A stretch of DNA of 64,000 nt, from positions 310,001 to 374,000 of the forward strand of contig JAWKMU010000001.1 in NCBI GenBank assembly GCA_041392065.1, in the 5' to 3' direction. Source of the DNA: CAJQLB01 sp041392065. GTDB lineage: Bacteria; Bacteroidota; Bacteroidia; Flavobacteriales; Flavobacteriaceae. Below the pieces are notes generated by a model. It saw only the letters and a list, made by a program, of their open reading frames with translations. It had not been told where the DNA came from and made no database searches. Position 1 is the first letter of the stretch; every line of letters starts with the position of its first letter. The translations under genes and the position numbers were made by a program. Positions 16,797 to 25,512 of this stretch are shown here, piece after piece.

Positions 16797-18101
16797 ATGA
16801 AATCACTACCTATATTTAAGGTTGTAACCTTGCTTTTACTGTTTTGTACAATTTCCATTTCGGCACAAAAACTAACTAGAACCGAAAAGAAAATCCTTAG
16901 AACCATTGAGGCTAATAATGCTGAAGCTATTCAGTTTTTAAAAGATGTGGTAAACATTAATAGTGGCACCATGAATCATGAAGGCGTTAAAAAAGTAGGC
17001 GATGTTTTTGGTGAAGCTTTTAAAAATATTGGTTTTACAACCAATTGGTACGACATGTCTGAGGTTAACCGTTCAGGTCATTTATTTGCAGAAACCTCTG
17101 GAAATAAAGGAAAGAAGCTCTTGCTAATTGGTCATCTGGATACGGTTTTTGAGGCTGATAGTCCTTTTCAGGGATTTAAAATGGTTAACGATAGTATTGC
17201 ACATGCTCCAGGAGGTAATGATATGAAAGGAGGCAATGTGATTATGTTGTACGCTTTAAAAGCACTTGCAGATAATGGCTTGCTAAAAGATGCGCAGATT
17301 ATCGCAGCTTTTACAGGTGATGAAGAGGCAACAGGAAAACCATTAGCCATTAGTAGAAAACATCTTATTGATGCTGGCAAACGAAGCGATATTGCCTTAG
17401 GTTTTGAAACTTCAACAGGATTTAATTATGCAACTGTGGCTCGTCGTGGTTCATCAGATTGGAAAGTTGAGGTTACAGGAAAACGTGCACACTCTTCAGG
17501 TATTTTTAGTGATAGAACAGGAGCTGGAGCCATTTTTGAAATATCCAGAATTCTTAACGAATTTTATAACAAAGTAAAGGGAGAAGAATACCTCACCTTT
17601 AATCCAGGAATCATTATTGGTGGTACACAAATGAATTACGACCAGCAGCTAAGCAGAGGCGATGTGTTTGGAAAAAGTAATGTTGTAGCACAAACAGCTG
17701 TGGTTTATGGTGGACTTCGTTTTATTTCAGAAGAGCAAAAGGAAAATGCTAGAGCTAAAATGCGCGAGATTGCTAGTAATAACTTACCTCAAACATCAGC
17801 TGAAATAACCTTTATTGATAGCTATCCAGCAATGCAACCAACAGAGGGCAACAACAATTTATTAAAGACTTTAAACCAAGTGAGTTTAGATTTAAAACAA
17901 GGTGAAGTTGAAGCTTACGATCCTGGTAGACGTGGTGCTGCTGATGTCTCATTTGTGGCTGAGTATGTTAATTGTCTTGATGGTTTGGGTACTATGGGAA
18001 ATGGTGCTCATACTCCAGAAGAAACAGTTAATTTAAATACCATCGAAGCACTCACAAAACGTACTGCAATTTTAATTTATAGATTAATAAACGAGAAGTA
18101 A
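16797..18101 (+). CDS. Secreted M20-family zinc metallopeptidase (glutamate carboxypeptidase-like)
   Basis: 434 residues with a signal peptide (MKSLPIFKVVTLLLLFCTISISAQ). Metal-site motifs are in order: LLIGHLDTVFE (His, Asp), GGNDMKGGNV (bridging Asp), AFTGDEEATGKP (general base and ligand Glu), an acidic GFETSTGF, and GAHTPEETVNL (C-terminal His). A dimerisation domain inserts near KVEVTGKRAHSSG. The layout matches carboxypeptidase G2-like enzymes that release C-terminal glutamate or similar residues in the periplasm. Exact substrate unknown. It converges with the TonB receptor gene across a 195-base gap. Confidence 0.88.
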   Translation: MKSLPIFKVVTLLLLFCTISISAQKLTRTEKKILRTIEANNAEAIQFLKDVVNINSGTMNHEGVKKVGDVFGEAFKNIGFTTNWYDMSEVNRSGHLFAETSGNKGKKLLLIGHLDTVFEADSPFQGFKMVNDSIAHAPGGNDMKGGNVIMLYALKALADNGLLKDAQIIAAFTGDEEATGKPLAISRKHLIDAGKRSDIALGFETSTGFNYATVARRGSSDWKVEVTGKRAHSSGIFSDRTGAGAIFEISRILNEFYNKVKGEEYLTFNPGIIIGGTQMNYDQQLSRGDVFGKSNVVAQTAVVYGGLRFISEEQKENARAKMREIASNNLPQTSAEITFIDSYPAMQPTEGNNNLLKTLNQVSLDLKQGEVEAYDPGRRGAADVSFVAEYVNCLDGLGTMGNGAHTPEETVNLNTIEALTKRTAILIYRLINEK

Positions 18102-18143
18102 ATTTTGGATTTCGTTTAATGTTATAATGTAGTTTTAATGACT

Positions 18144-18177
18144 TATCAGGCGTTAAACTAAGTTAGCTGTTTTTTTT
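18144..18177 (+). repeat. Short dispersed repeat, copy 1
   Basis: The block TATCAGGCGTTAAACTAAG, continuing TTAGCT and then a T-run, is nearly identical to 47577-47608. Both copies are also preceded by TTTAATGTTATA, with an extra ~16 bases in this copy. It lies between the convergent M20 peptidase and TonB receptor genes. The T-run gives it a terminator-like end, but the preceding stem is weak. Probably a mobile or transcription-related intergenic element. Confidence 0.55.
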
Positions 18178-18296
18178 CATAAAGTCAATATTTAAATCTG
18201 CATATTTGTTATATTAAAAATTTTAATTTGAGAAAATTAATTTAAATAAATCCTGTAAGTACTTTCCTTACCATTTAAGGGTTTGTTGGCAAACCT

Positions 18297-20597
18297 TTAA
18301 AAATAAACTCTAAAACTAAAATTGGGTGTTATACCAAGAGACTCCAACTCAATTTTATTTGTGCTTTCGCTATCGTTAATAGTATAGTAAGTATTAATAA
18401 TGTTTTTGTTGTTAGTTACATTCCACAATGAGAATCCAGTTGAGGCATTAATGGTATTACTCAGTTTAAAATTATAAATAGCAGACACATCTGCTCTTAA
18501 ATAATATCCAATATTTTCGTTGTTAGGTAATCCATAATTTATAAAACTACCAGTAACAGGATTGTTTTCGTTTGGCTCTGTAAACGGTTTTCCTGTTCTC
18601 CAATTAATTCCAATAGCAAGTTTAAGATTGTTATAGGTAAGACTGCTGCCAAATTTTATGGAATGTCTTATATCTGCATTGTTTGGGAACTCGTTTCCAA
18701 AATTCAAATCTTCAAAAGTATAGCTGTTTTTACTTAAAGAGTAACTTAGCCAAGAGCTTAAGTTTGCTATTTGTTTGTTTACTAAAAAATCTAAACCTTT
18801 AATGTGATAATTGCCAATAGCGTTAATAAATTGATATTGGTTTTGGAATCCTTGGCTTCTTGTGGTTATGCCATTTACTTTCTTAACATAAGCTTCGGCA
18901 CTAATTAAAAGTTTATTTTTGTTGTAATGCAGACCAGCTGAAAATTGTTTGCTTTTTATGATTGGAATATCATCATTGTTAGATACAACCCAACGACGTT
19001 TTTCAACACCCAAAAAGTCATTTTGTAAGTCGATAATCTGTGAGGTGGTTTGACTTTTTAATTCGCCTAATAATTCTATTCTAAAATTGGACAAAAATCG
19101 TTGACTAAAACTAAATCTGGGCTCGAAATATATCTCAGAAAATTTTTCAATATAATTGGTGCGAATACCTATTCTCGCATTTGTTTGCTTTGATTGAGAG
19201 CTGAAACCAATTTCGTTAAAAATGGAATGTGTTCTAAGAACTTGTTTTTCCAAACGTCTAAATTCAGGATTATTAACATCTTCTAAATTACTTACACCTA
19301 CTTCCAAAAATTGGTAACCACCAAAATAATTGATGGTCTCATCAGGTTTGTAGGTAATGTGAAGTTTTAGACCAGTATCCAGCACATCATTTTCTTGAAT
19401 TAAACGCTGATTTCTATTTGCGTTAAAATTTGTCGCATCTAAGTTATAATTAGATAAATATATCTGTGCTGTAGTCGATACGTTTTGACTCCAAGATTTG
19501 TTGTAAGTTATTCCCAAAGCCAAATTACGTTGCGTTAGCTTGCTGTTTAAATCTTCGTTTAAATCATTTATTCTTGATGTTTCATCATAATTTAAATCAT
19601 TATAAATACTAAGTGCATTAAGGTGAATATCTTCTTTTTCAGATATATTATATAATAGTTTTACCGAAGCATCATAAAAATAAAAACTTTCGTTTTGCGA
19701 AATGGTATTGGAATTTGTTAAGTCTGTGTCTTGAAAAATACGCTTAAAATATTCATCATAAGTAGGTGTAGTTATAAAATCTGTTATAGAGCGTCTTGCA
19801 GACAGTTGTAATCCCATCTTATTGTTAATCTTGCCTTTGTAATAAGCATCTGTATTAATTAAATTAAGCCCTAAACCGTAATTATCGCTAAGTTCAATTT
19901 GGTTTGATGAGCGCATATCAATCACGCTCGAAACGCCATCGCCATAAGCAGCACTGGACCCATTTTTTGCCACAATAACATCTTTGGTGAGATATGGATT
20001 GAATGCTGAAATGAGTCCAAAAAAATGCCCTGATTGATACATTTTTATACCATCCCAAAGAATTAAGTTTTGGTCGTTAGTACCACCTCTTACATTTAAG
20101 TTAGAAATGCGTTCATCTGAACTCTGTATGGCAGGAAGCGCTTGTATGGTTTGTAGTACATCAGGTTCTATAAGCCCTGGTAAAATGCCAAAAGCTTGAG
20201 GTTTAATCTGAGTTGTACCATTGGTTTTTAGAGTAATTCCTCTGGTTAGATAGTTGGAAACAGTAACTTCTTCTAACAATTGCATAGACATACTATCATT
20301 CTGTGTATTTACCCTTATAACTACAGAAGTTTCGTTTATAAAGGTAAACTGTAAACCAGTTTGTTCTTCTAAATACCACAATACTTCAGAAATAGATAGA
20401 TTTTTTGGCGGAGGGTACAATTGCTTGCCTCTAATGTTTTGGTCTGCAAAAGAAAAGGTTATCTCATATTGAGATTCAACAGCTTTTAAAATAGACACAA
20501 GTGATTGGGTTTCTTTTTGTTTTGTTTGTGCATGAAAACTAAAACTAACAGAAAAGAAGATGAAAAAAGTAAGGTAAACAAGTGTGGTTTTATTCAC
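18297..20597 (-). CDS. TonB-dependent outer-membrane receptor with N-terminal STN-like domain
   Basis: 766 residues. A signal peptide (to about residue 24) is followed by an STN/secretin-like signalling domain (about 30-95: AVESQYEITFSFADQNIRGKQ, LSISEVLWYLEEQTGLQFTF), a plug domain (about 120-230: IQSSDERISNLNVRGGTNDQ, WDGIKMYQSGHFFGLISAF) and a 22-strand-type barrel ending FSFRVYF. The N-terminal domain is the part that contacts FecR in surface signalling. It overlaps fecR by 8 bases, so receptor and anti-sigma are co-expressed. No SusD gene accompanies it. The ligand is not identifiable. Confidence 0.92.
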   Translation of the reverse strand: MNKTTLVYLTFFIFFSVSFSFHAQTKQKETQSLVSILKAVESQYEITFSFADQNIRGKQLYPPPKNLSISEVLWYLEEQTGLQFTFINETSVVIRVNTQNDSMSMQLLEEVTVSNYLTRGITLKTNGTTQIKPQAFGILPGLIEPDVLQTIQALPAIQSSDERISNLNVRGGTNDQNLILWDGIKMYQSGHFFGLISAFNPYLTKDVIVAKNGSSAAYGDGVSSVIDMRSSNQIELSDNYGLGLNLINTDAYYKGKINNKMGLQLSARRSITDFITTPTYDEYFKRIFQDTDLTNSNTISQNESFYFYDASVKLLYNISEKEDIHLNALSIYNDLNYDETSRINDLNEDLNSKLTQRNLALGITYNKSWSQNVSTTAQIYLSNYNLDATNFNANRNQRLIQENDVLDTGLKLHITYKPDETINYFGGYQFLEVGVSNLEDVNNPEFRRLEKQVLRTHSIFNEIGFSSQSKQTNARIGIRTNYIEKFSEIYFEPRFSFSQRFLSNFRIELLGELKSQTTSQIIDLQNDFLGVEKRRWVVSNNDDIPIIKSKQFSAGLHYNKNKLLISAEAYVKKVNGITTRSQGFQNQYQFINAIGNYHIKGLDFLVNKQIANLSSWLSYSLSKNSYTFEDLNFGNEFPNNADIRHSIKFGSSLTYNNLKLAIGINWRTGKPFTEPNENNPVTGSFINYGLPNNENIGYYLRADVSAIYNFKLSNTINASTGFSLWNVTNNKNIINTYYTINDSESTNKIELESLGITPNFSFRVYF

Positions 20598-21492
20598 TTA
20601 TCAATACAATTGTTGATGCGTCTTTTTTACTAAACTTTATGTTTAAAGGTAAAGTTATAGATTTTAAAGCAAGTTCTATATTGTCATGCACAAAACTTCC
20701 AGTATAAACTTGCTTTGTATCTATTTGTTGAGACTCTACTGTAACGTTGTATTGCCTTTCAAACTCATTAAGCACATAACTTAAAGGCATACTTTTAAAA
20801 TAACTCTGGTTATTTATCCAAGACGGATTTTTGGTGTTTTCTTTTTCGGTTGCAATAATTTTCCCATCAAGTAATAAAAAAGAGTCTCCTGGTTTTAATA
20901 TTGTATTTTTTGAATTGTAATTTACATTCACAGAGCCTTCATAACAGACCACCTCGAATAAGTTATTGCGATACTTTACGTTAAATTGCGTTCCTAAAAC
21001 TGAAACAATCCCACTTGGTGTTTCAACATCAAATTTAGCACCTTTGGCAACCTTAAAATAAGCTTCACCATTAAGTTTCACAGATCGTTTTTTAGCCCAT
21101 TTTTTCTTATTGAACGAAATGTCTGTTAGCGCATTAATAGTTACTAACGAAGCGTCTGGCAGTTCAACCGAAGTTTTTTCTGCTATAGAGGTTGAAATGT
21201 TTGTGTTAAGGGTTGTGATATAATAATAAAGACTAAAGCCAATTACAAAAATAGCAGCAATACGTAGAAGCTGTTTAGTCCAATTGATTGTAAGTTTTGT
21301 TTGAGAAGAAGACAAAGTGTTTTTAATGCTTTCAAAAACTTCTAATGTGTCATACTCAGGAGCTTTAAAAGCTTTCATGCTGTTAGACAATTTGTTGAGT
21401 TCTTGAGCATCGTCTAAGGCATTAAATGCCTTTAACTCTTCAGAACTAAGGTCGTTATCTAACCATTTTTTTATTAATTCTTCTCGATTCAT
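20590..21492 (-). CDS. FecR-family anti-sigma factor
   Basis: 300 residues. A cytoplasmic N-terminal part of about 70 residues precedes one membrane segment (LLRIAAIFVIGFSLYYYIT). The periplasmic FecR domain follows (VELPDASLVTINALTDISF, RSVKLNGEAYFKVAKG, FDVETPSGIVSVLGTQFNVKY), then the C-terminal domain usual in this phylum (YFKSMPLSYVLNEFERQYNVTVE). Such proteins hold or activate an ECF sigma factor in response to the partner TonB receptor. It overlaps the receptor gene and lies 137 bases after the sigma gene. Its promoter carries the same two-block motif as that of the divergent lipoprotein. Confidence 0.93.
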   Translation of the reverse strand: MNREELIKKWLDNDLSSEELKAFNALDDAQELNKLSNSMKAFKAPEYDTLEVFESIKNTLSSSQTKLTINWTKQLLRIAAIFVIGFSLYYYITTLNTNISTSIAEKTSVELPDASLVTINALTDISFNKKKWAKKRSVKLNGEAYFKVAKGAKFDVETPSGIVSVLGTQFNVKYRNNLFEVVCYEGSVNVNYNSKNTILKPGDSFLLLDGKIIATEKENTKNPSWINNQSYFKSMPLSYVLNEFERQYNVTVESQQIDTKQVYTGSFVHDNIELALKSITLPLNIKFSKKDASTIVLISE

Positions 21493-21507
21493 TCTTTATT
21501 AATTCAA

Positions 21508-21542
21508 CTATATAACAAACTGTATTAAAAAACTCCTACCTC
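21508..21542 (-). promoter_or_regulatory. ECF-type promoter of the fecR-receptor operon
   Basis: Read on the minus strand: GAGGTAGGAGTTTTT (21542-21528), nine bases, then TTGTTATATAG (21518-21508). The fecR ATG follows after 15 bases. The same two blocks at the same spacing precede the lipoprotein gene at 22188-22222. Two matches at identical spacing around one sigma gene make an ECF-sigma recognition site the best explanation; which sigma is inferred from position. Confidence 0.75.
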
Positions 21543-21629
21543 TTTTTTAAAATTTTAGTTTTCAGTCTTAATTCTGAGTAAACATTAAAAAAAATACAAC
21601 TGAGACTGCAAACTGTGACTGAGTACTAA

Positions 21630-22145
21630 CTATATTCCATCAATATCTTCTCTTAACTTTTTTAAAGCACCATATATTCTTTTTTCTACTGCTTTTTGCG
21701 AAATACCTAATAGCTCAGCAATCTCTTTATGTTTTTTGCCCTCAACACGATTTAGCATAAAAGCGGTTCGTTGCGCTTCAGATAAATTACCTAGAGCATT
21801 TTGTAATTTCTGCATATACTCATCACCTTCTAAAATAAACTGAGGGTTCTCGTTGGTGTAATGTTTTGGTTTTTCCTGCTGATATTTTAAAACAACCTTT
21901 TTGTGTGCAGTTAGATTTAGAGTTAAATTATTGGCTACAGTAAATAAAAAGGACTTTGTTTTATTAGGTGTTACCTTGCTACAATTTTCCCAAAGCTTTA
22001 TAAAGGCATCTTGAACTTGATCTTTTGGATTATAGCCTTCACCAAACTTATAATACAAAAAGTCATGAAGGTCTTTCGAATATTTTTCAAATATCGAAGC
22101 AAACAGCTTTTCGTTGCAAATATTGTCGTTTAAATCTTTTGACAT
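21630..22145 (-). CDS. ECF-family RNA polymerase sigma factor (FecI-like)
   Basis: 171 residues with sigma region 2 (FASIFEKYSKDLHDFLYYKFG, DQVQDAFIKLWEN, the -10 recognition helix) and region 4 (NLSEAQRTAFMLNRVEGKKHKEIAELLGISQKAVEKRIYGALKKLRED, the -35 recognition helix-turn-helix). No extra domain. It starts the sigma - FecR - TonB receptor array of cell-surface signalling and is divergent from a modular lipoprotein. It probably directs transcription of fecR-receptor and of the lipoprotein, since both have the same promoter motif; its own upstream region shows no copy of it. Confidence 0.93.
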   Translation of the reverse strand: MSKDLNDNICNEKLFASIFEKYSKDLHDFLYYKFGEGYNPKDQVQDAFIKLWENCSKVTPNKTKSFLFTVANNLTLNLTAHKKVVLKYQQEKPKHYTNENPQFILEGDEYMQKLQNALGNLSEAQRTAFMLNRVEGKKHKEIAELLGISQKAVEKRIYGALKKLREDIDGI

Positions 22146-22187
22146 TTATAGTAGTTTGGAGTAGTAAAATTAAAAAAAAGAAATTTA

Positions 22188-22222
22188 GAGGTAGGAGTTT
22201 TTATCAATTACTTGTTTTATAG
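22188..22222 (+). promoter_or_regulatory. ECF-type promoter of the modular lipoprotein gene
   Basis: GAGGTAGGAGTTTTT (22188-22202), nine bases, then TTGTTTTATAG (22212-22222). Compared with the fecR promoter the first block is identical over 15 bases and the second differs at one base, with equal spacing. ATG 22228 would be at the expected transcription start, which favours ATG 22252 as the real start. Confidence 0.75.
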
Positions 22223-22251
22223 CAAAAATGTTTAACAAAAACCCAATCGCT

Positions 22252-23958
22252 ATGAAACTTAAACTAAACTATCTGTTAATCCTAACCTTTTTTGCCCTCT
22301 TTAGTCTTAATTCGTGTCAGAACGAAATTCTTGAAGTCACTGATACAAATGAAGAAACACTTATTGCCCCAAACTCTACTTTGGCAGACTTAATGGAGAG
22401 TGCTGTTACCAATGATGGAGGTGTTGATGATATCTTAGATAACTCTAATTGTTTTAATGTTGATCTGCCTGTAACTATTATTGTTAATGGTATTACCATT
22501 ACCATAAATACAAGGGAAGATCTTGCACTAATTGAAGAAATAATAAATCAATTAGAAGACGATGAGGATATCCTTGAGTTTATATTTCCGATAACAATTA
22601 TTTTAAGCGATTATGAAGAAATAGTAATCGAAAATCAACAACAATTTGAAGCCTTAATTGATACTTGTACTGAAGACGAAACTGATGTGATTGATTGCAT
22701 AGATTTTCAATATCCTATTTCATTTTCAATATATAATACAGCTTTTCAAATAATTGACACTGTTGTTATTGAAAGTGACGAACAGCTATATGAGTTTTTA
22801 GAACGCCTTCAAGATGAGAGCGACCAAGTAGTACTTGCAAGTTTAAACTTTCCTGTAACCATGATTTATGCAAACGGAAACACAGTAACAGTAAACAATA
22901 ATTATGAGTTAGAAGAAGTGCTAAACGATGCAAGGGAAGACTGTTCTGAAGAAGAAGCTTGTAGAGAAGAAGTTGTAAACGCGCATTTAAAAGAATGTTA
23001 TTGGAATGTTGTAGCTTATAATGAAAGCAACGATTTTAATGATTATGATTTATATTTTAAAGAAGATGGCTTGTTTAAAGTGATTTTTGAAGGTAATGTA
23101 ATTACAACAGGACGTTGGCAAACTACAACAACAGATAATGGTGTTGTGGTGACCATATCTGAACTTTCAGAATACCAAGAATTGTTTGAAGGAGATTGGT
23201 TAATTGTTGAATGTGAAGACGATTATTTTAAGTTGATTAGAGAAGAATCAGCAAACAGTGATGTAACAAGAATTTCCATAGAAAAAGAATGCGAAGATGA
23301 TTTTGAGTGTACTGCTTTAGACATTAGATTGTTTTTAAGTGAATGTCAATGGTTTGCAGGCTCAGATTTGTTTGATAATGTTCCAGTAGGAGAATTTCAC
23401 TTCCTTGATGACAATGTTTTGGTTGTGGTCAATACAGAAACAGGTAACGAATATACAGGAATATGGGAAGTAGAACTTACAGACGAAGCTATAACACTGC
23501 TAATAGATTTGCCAGCACCTTATGATGCCATTTCAAAACGCTGGAAAATTACAGAATGTGCAGAACATCGTATAAAAATGATTGCAGATGACAATTATCT
23601 GGTTTTTGAAAGAAACTGTTCAAACCAATCATGTACCGAAGAAGAATTAGACTCTTACCTAATGGAGTTTAACTGCTATTGGGTTGCGGTTGCAGTTAAT
23701 GGTAGCAATGCTTTTGATGATTTCGCAATTCAGTTTAACGAAAACCAAGACTTATTGATTGAAGGTGGAGGAGCTAACTTTTTTGGCACATGGTCTACAG
23801 CTGGAAATCCTGCAAATGGCGTGTTTTTAACCATCGCTCAGCTTGAAAATAATTTTTCAGTTTTCAATGGACAATGGTTAGTTTTAGAATGTGGTCCAGA
23901 AAGAATCGTGTTGGTCGATGGTAATAACGAAATAGTAATAGAAAGAGAATGTCCATAA
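22252..23958 (+). CDS. Modular acidic lipoprotein of the surface-signalling locus
   Basis: 568 residues from ATG 22252, giving a compact lipoprotein signal (MKLKLNYLLILTFFALFSLNSC, lipobox Cys22). An alternative ATG at 22228 adds eight residues. After a short linker come about four copies of a ~40-residue beta unit (for example LPVTIIVNGITITINTRED, FPITIILSDYEEIVIEN, FPVTMIYANGNTVTVNN), then three ~105-residue modules (about 237-350, 352-458, 460-567). Each of the three has Cys near both ends, a leading helix, GxW-type strands and a closing WxxxEC motif, suggesting a lipocalin-like fold. Very acidic. No known family recognised. The shared ECF promoter suggests a surface partner or substrate-binding protein of the TonB receptor; that role is inference. 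Confidence 0.85.
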   Translation: MKLKLNYLLILTFFALFSLNSCQNEILEVTDTNEETLIAPNSTLADLMESAVTNDGGVDDILDNSNCFNVDLPVTIIVNGITITINTREDLALIEEIINQLEDDEDILEFIFPITIILSDYEEIVIENQQQFEALIDTCTEDETDVIDCIDFQYPISFSIYNTAFQIIDTVVIESDEQLYEFLERLQDESDQVVLASLNFPVTMIYANGNTVTVNNNYELEEVLNDAREDCSEEEACREEVVNAHLKECYWNVVAYNESNDFNDYDLYFKEDGLFKVIFEGNVITTGRWQTTTTDNGVVVTISELSEYQELFEGDWLIVECEDDYFKLIREESANSDVTRISIEKECEDDFECTALDIRLFLSECQWFAGSDLFDNVPVGEFHFLDDNVLVVVNTETGNEYTGIWEVELTDEAITLLIDLPAPYDAISKRWKITECAEHRIKMIADDNYLVFERNCSNQSCTEEELDSYLMEFNCYWVAVAVNGSNAFDDFAIQFNENQDLLIEGGGANFFGTWSTAGNPANGVFLTIAQLENNFSVFNGQWLVLECGPERIVLVDGNNEIVIERECP

Positions 23959-24009
23959 CCTAAATACTAAATTTCGTATAGTCGTTTTAAGTTAGTTATT
24001 TATTTAGGG

Positions 24010-24040
24010 AAAAGGCTGCCAATATTTAGGCAGCCTTTTT
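24010..24040 (+). terminator. Terminator after the modular lipoprotein gene
   Basis: AAAAGGCTGCC (24010-24020) and GGCAGCCTTTT (24029-24039) form an 11-bp perfect stem with an 8-base loop and a T-run. Confidence 0.92.
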
Positions 24041-24091
24041 ATTTAAGTTTATTTTATAGATTGCTAACTTAAAAAATAAGGTTCAAATTAT

Positions 24092-24099
24092 TAAATTTG
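24092..24099 (+). promoter_or_regulatory. -7 promoter element of ffh
   Basis: TAAATTTG is an exact TAnnTTTG match 60 bases before the ffh start and after the preceding terminator. No clear -33 element. Confidence 0.6.
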
Positions 24100-24159
24100 C
24101 AACTTTCCTAAAGCATCTAAACTTTTAGTGAGGATGCAATTAAAATTAGAAGTAAGACT

Positions 24160-25491
24160 ATGTTTGATAATTTAAGCGATAAGCTGGATAAAGCACTCCA
24201 CGTATTAAAAGGTCATGGAAGTATAACCGAAATAAACGTTGCCGAAACCTTAAAAGAGGTACGTCGTGCACTTTTAGATGCAGATGTTAACTTTAAAATA
24301 GCTAAAGAATTTACCAATAAAGTAAAGGATAAGGCACTTGGTCAAAACGTACTTACCAATTTACAACCAGGACAACTCATGGTTAAAATTGTTAAGGACG
24401 AATTAACCGAATTAATGGGAGGCGATGCTGCTGGTATTAATTTGTCAGGTACGCCATCAGTAATTTTAATGTCAGGTCTTCAAGGTTCTGGTAAAACAAC
24501 CTTTTCTGGAAAACTCGCCAATTACCTAAAAAACAAAAAAACAAAGAAGCCTTTATTGGTTGCCTGTGATGTGTATCGTCCTGCTGCAATAGATCAGTTG
24601 CATGTTGTGGGTGAGCAAATCAATGTTGAGGTATTTAGTGATCGAGGTAACAATGATCCTGTTGCAATTGCAAAAGCTGGTATTGCTCATGCAAAAGCAA
24701 ACGGATTTAATGTGGTTATTATAGATACAGCTGGTCGTTTGGCAGTTGATGAAGTGATGATGAATGAAATTTCTAACATTCACAAAGCTATTCAACCTCA
24801 AGAAACCTTGTTTGTTGTAGATTCTATGACAGGTCAAGATGCTGTAAATACAGCAAAAGCCTTCAACGATGTCCTTAATTTTGATGGAGTTATCCTTACC
24901 AAATTAGATGGTGATACTCGTGGTGGTGCAGCAATTTCTATTAAGTCTGTGGTCAATAAACCAATCAAGTTTATTGGTACAGGAGAGAAAATGGAAGCTA
25001 TTGATGTGTTCTATCCTTCTCGTATGGCAGATCGTATTCTCGGAATGGGAGACGTTGTGTCTTTAGTTGAAAGAGCTCAAGAGCAGTTTGACGAGCAAGA
25101 AGCACGTAAAATTCAAAAGAAAATAGCTAAAAATCAATTTGGTTTTGACGATTTCCTAAAGCAAATTCAGCAAGTAAAGAAAATGGGAAATATGAAAGAC
25201 CTTATGGGAATGATTCCAGGTGTTGGAAAAATGATGAAAAATATTGATATTGATGATGACGCATTCAAACATATAGAAGCCATTATACATTCTATGACTC
25301 CTGACGAACGTTCAAAACCAGCAATATTAGATGCGAGTAGAAAAAAGCGAATTAGTAAAGGTTCAGGAACTTCAGTACAAGAAGTAAATCAGTTGCTCAA
25401 ACAATTTGATCAGATGAGTAAAATGATGAAAATGATGCAAGGTGGAGGCGGAAAGAAGATGATGCAAATGATGAAAAATATGCCACGTTAA
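24160..25491 (+). CDS. ffh: Signal recognition particle protein Ffh (SRP54)
   Basis: 443-residue SRP GTPase that binds signal sequences and 4.5S RNA and docks on FtsY at the inner membrane. N domain (residues 1-95), G domain with GLQGSGKTTFSGKLA (P-loop), DVYRPAA, VIIDTAGR, TKLDGDTRGGAA and FIGTGEK, then the methionine-rich M domain (FGFDDFLKQIQQVKKMG ... SKMMKMMQGGGGKKMMQMMKNMPR). Normal length. folD follows 21 bases later, apparently co-transcribed. Confidence 0.98.
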   Translation: MFDNLSDKLDKALHVLKGHGSITEINVAETLKEVRRALLDADVNFKIAKEFTNKVKDKALGQNVLTNLQPGQLMVKIVKDELTELMGGDAAGINLSGTPSVILMSGLQGSGKTTFSGKLANYLKNKKTKKPLLVACDVYRPAAIDQLHVVGEQINVEVFSDRGNNDPVAIAKAGIAHAKANGFNVVIIDTAGRLAVDEVMMNEISNIHKAIQPQETLFVVDSMTGQDAVNTAKAFNDVLNFDGVILTKLDGDTRGGAAISIKSVVNKPIKFIGTGEKMEAIDVFYPSRMADRILGMGDVVSLVERAQEQFDEQEARKIQKKIAKNQFGFDDFLKQIQQVKKMGNMKDLMGMIPGVGKMMKNIDIDDDAFKHIEAIIHSMTPDERSKPAILDASRKKRISKGSGTSVQEVNQLLKQFDQMSKMMKMMQGGGGKKMMQMMKNMPR

Positions 25492-25512
25492 ACTAACTAA
25501 ACTCAATACATC

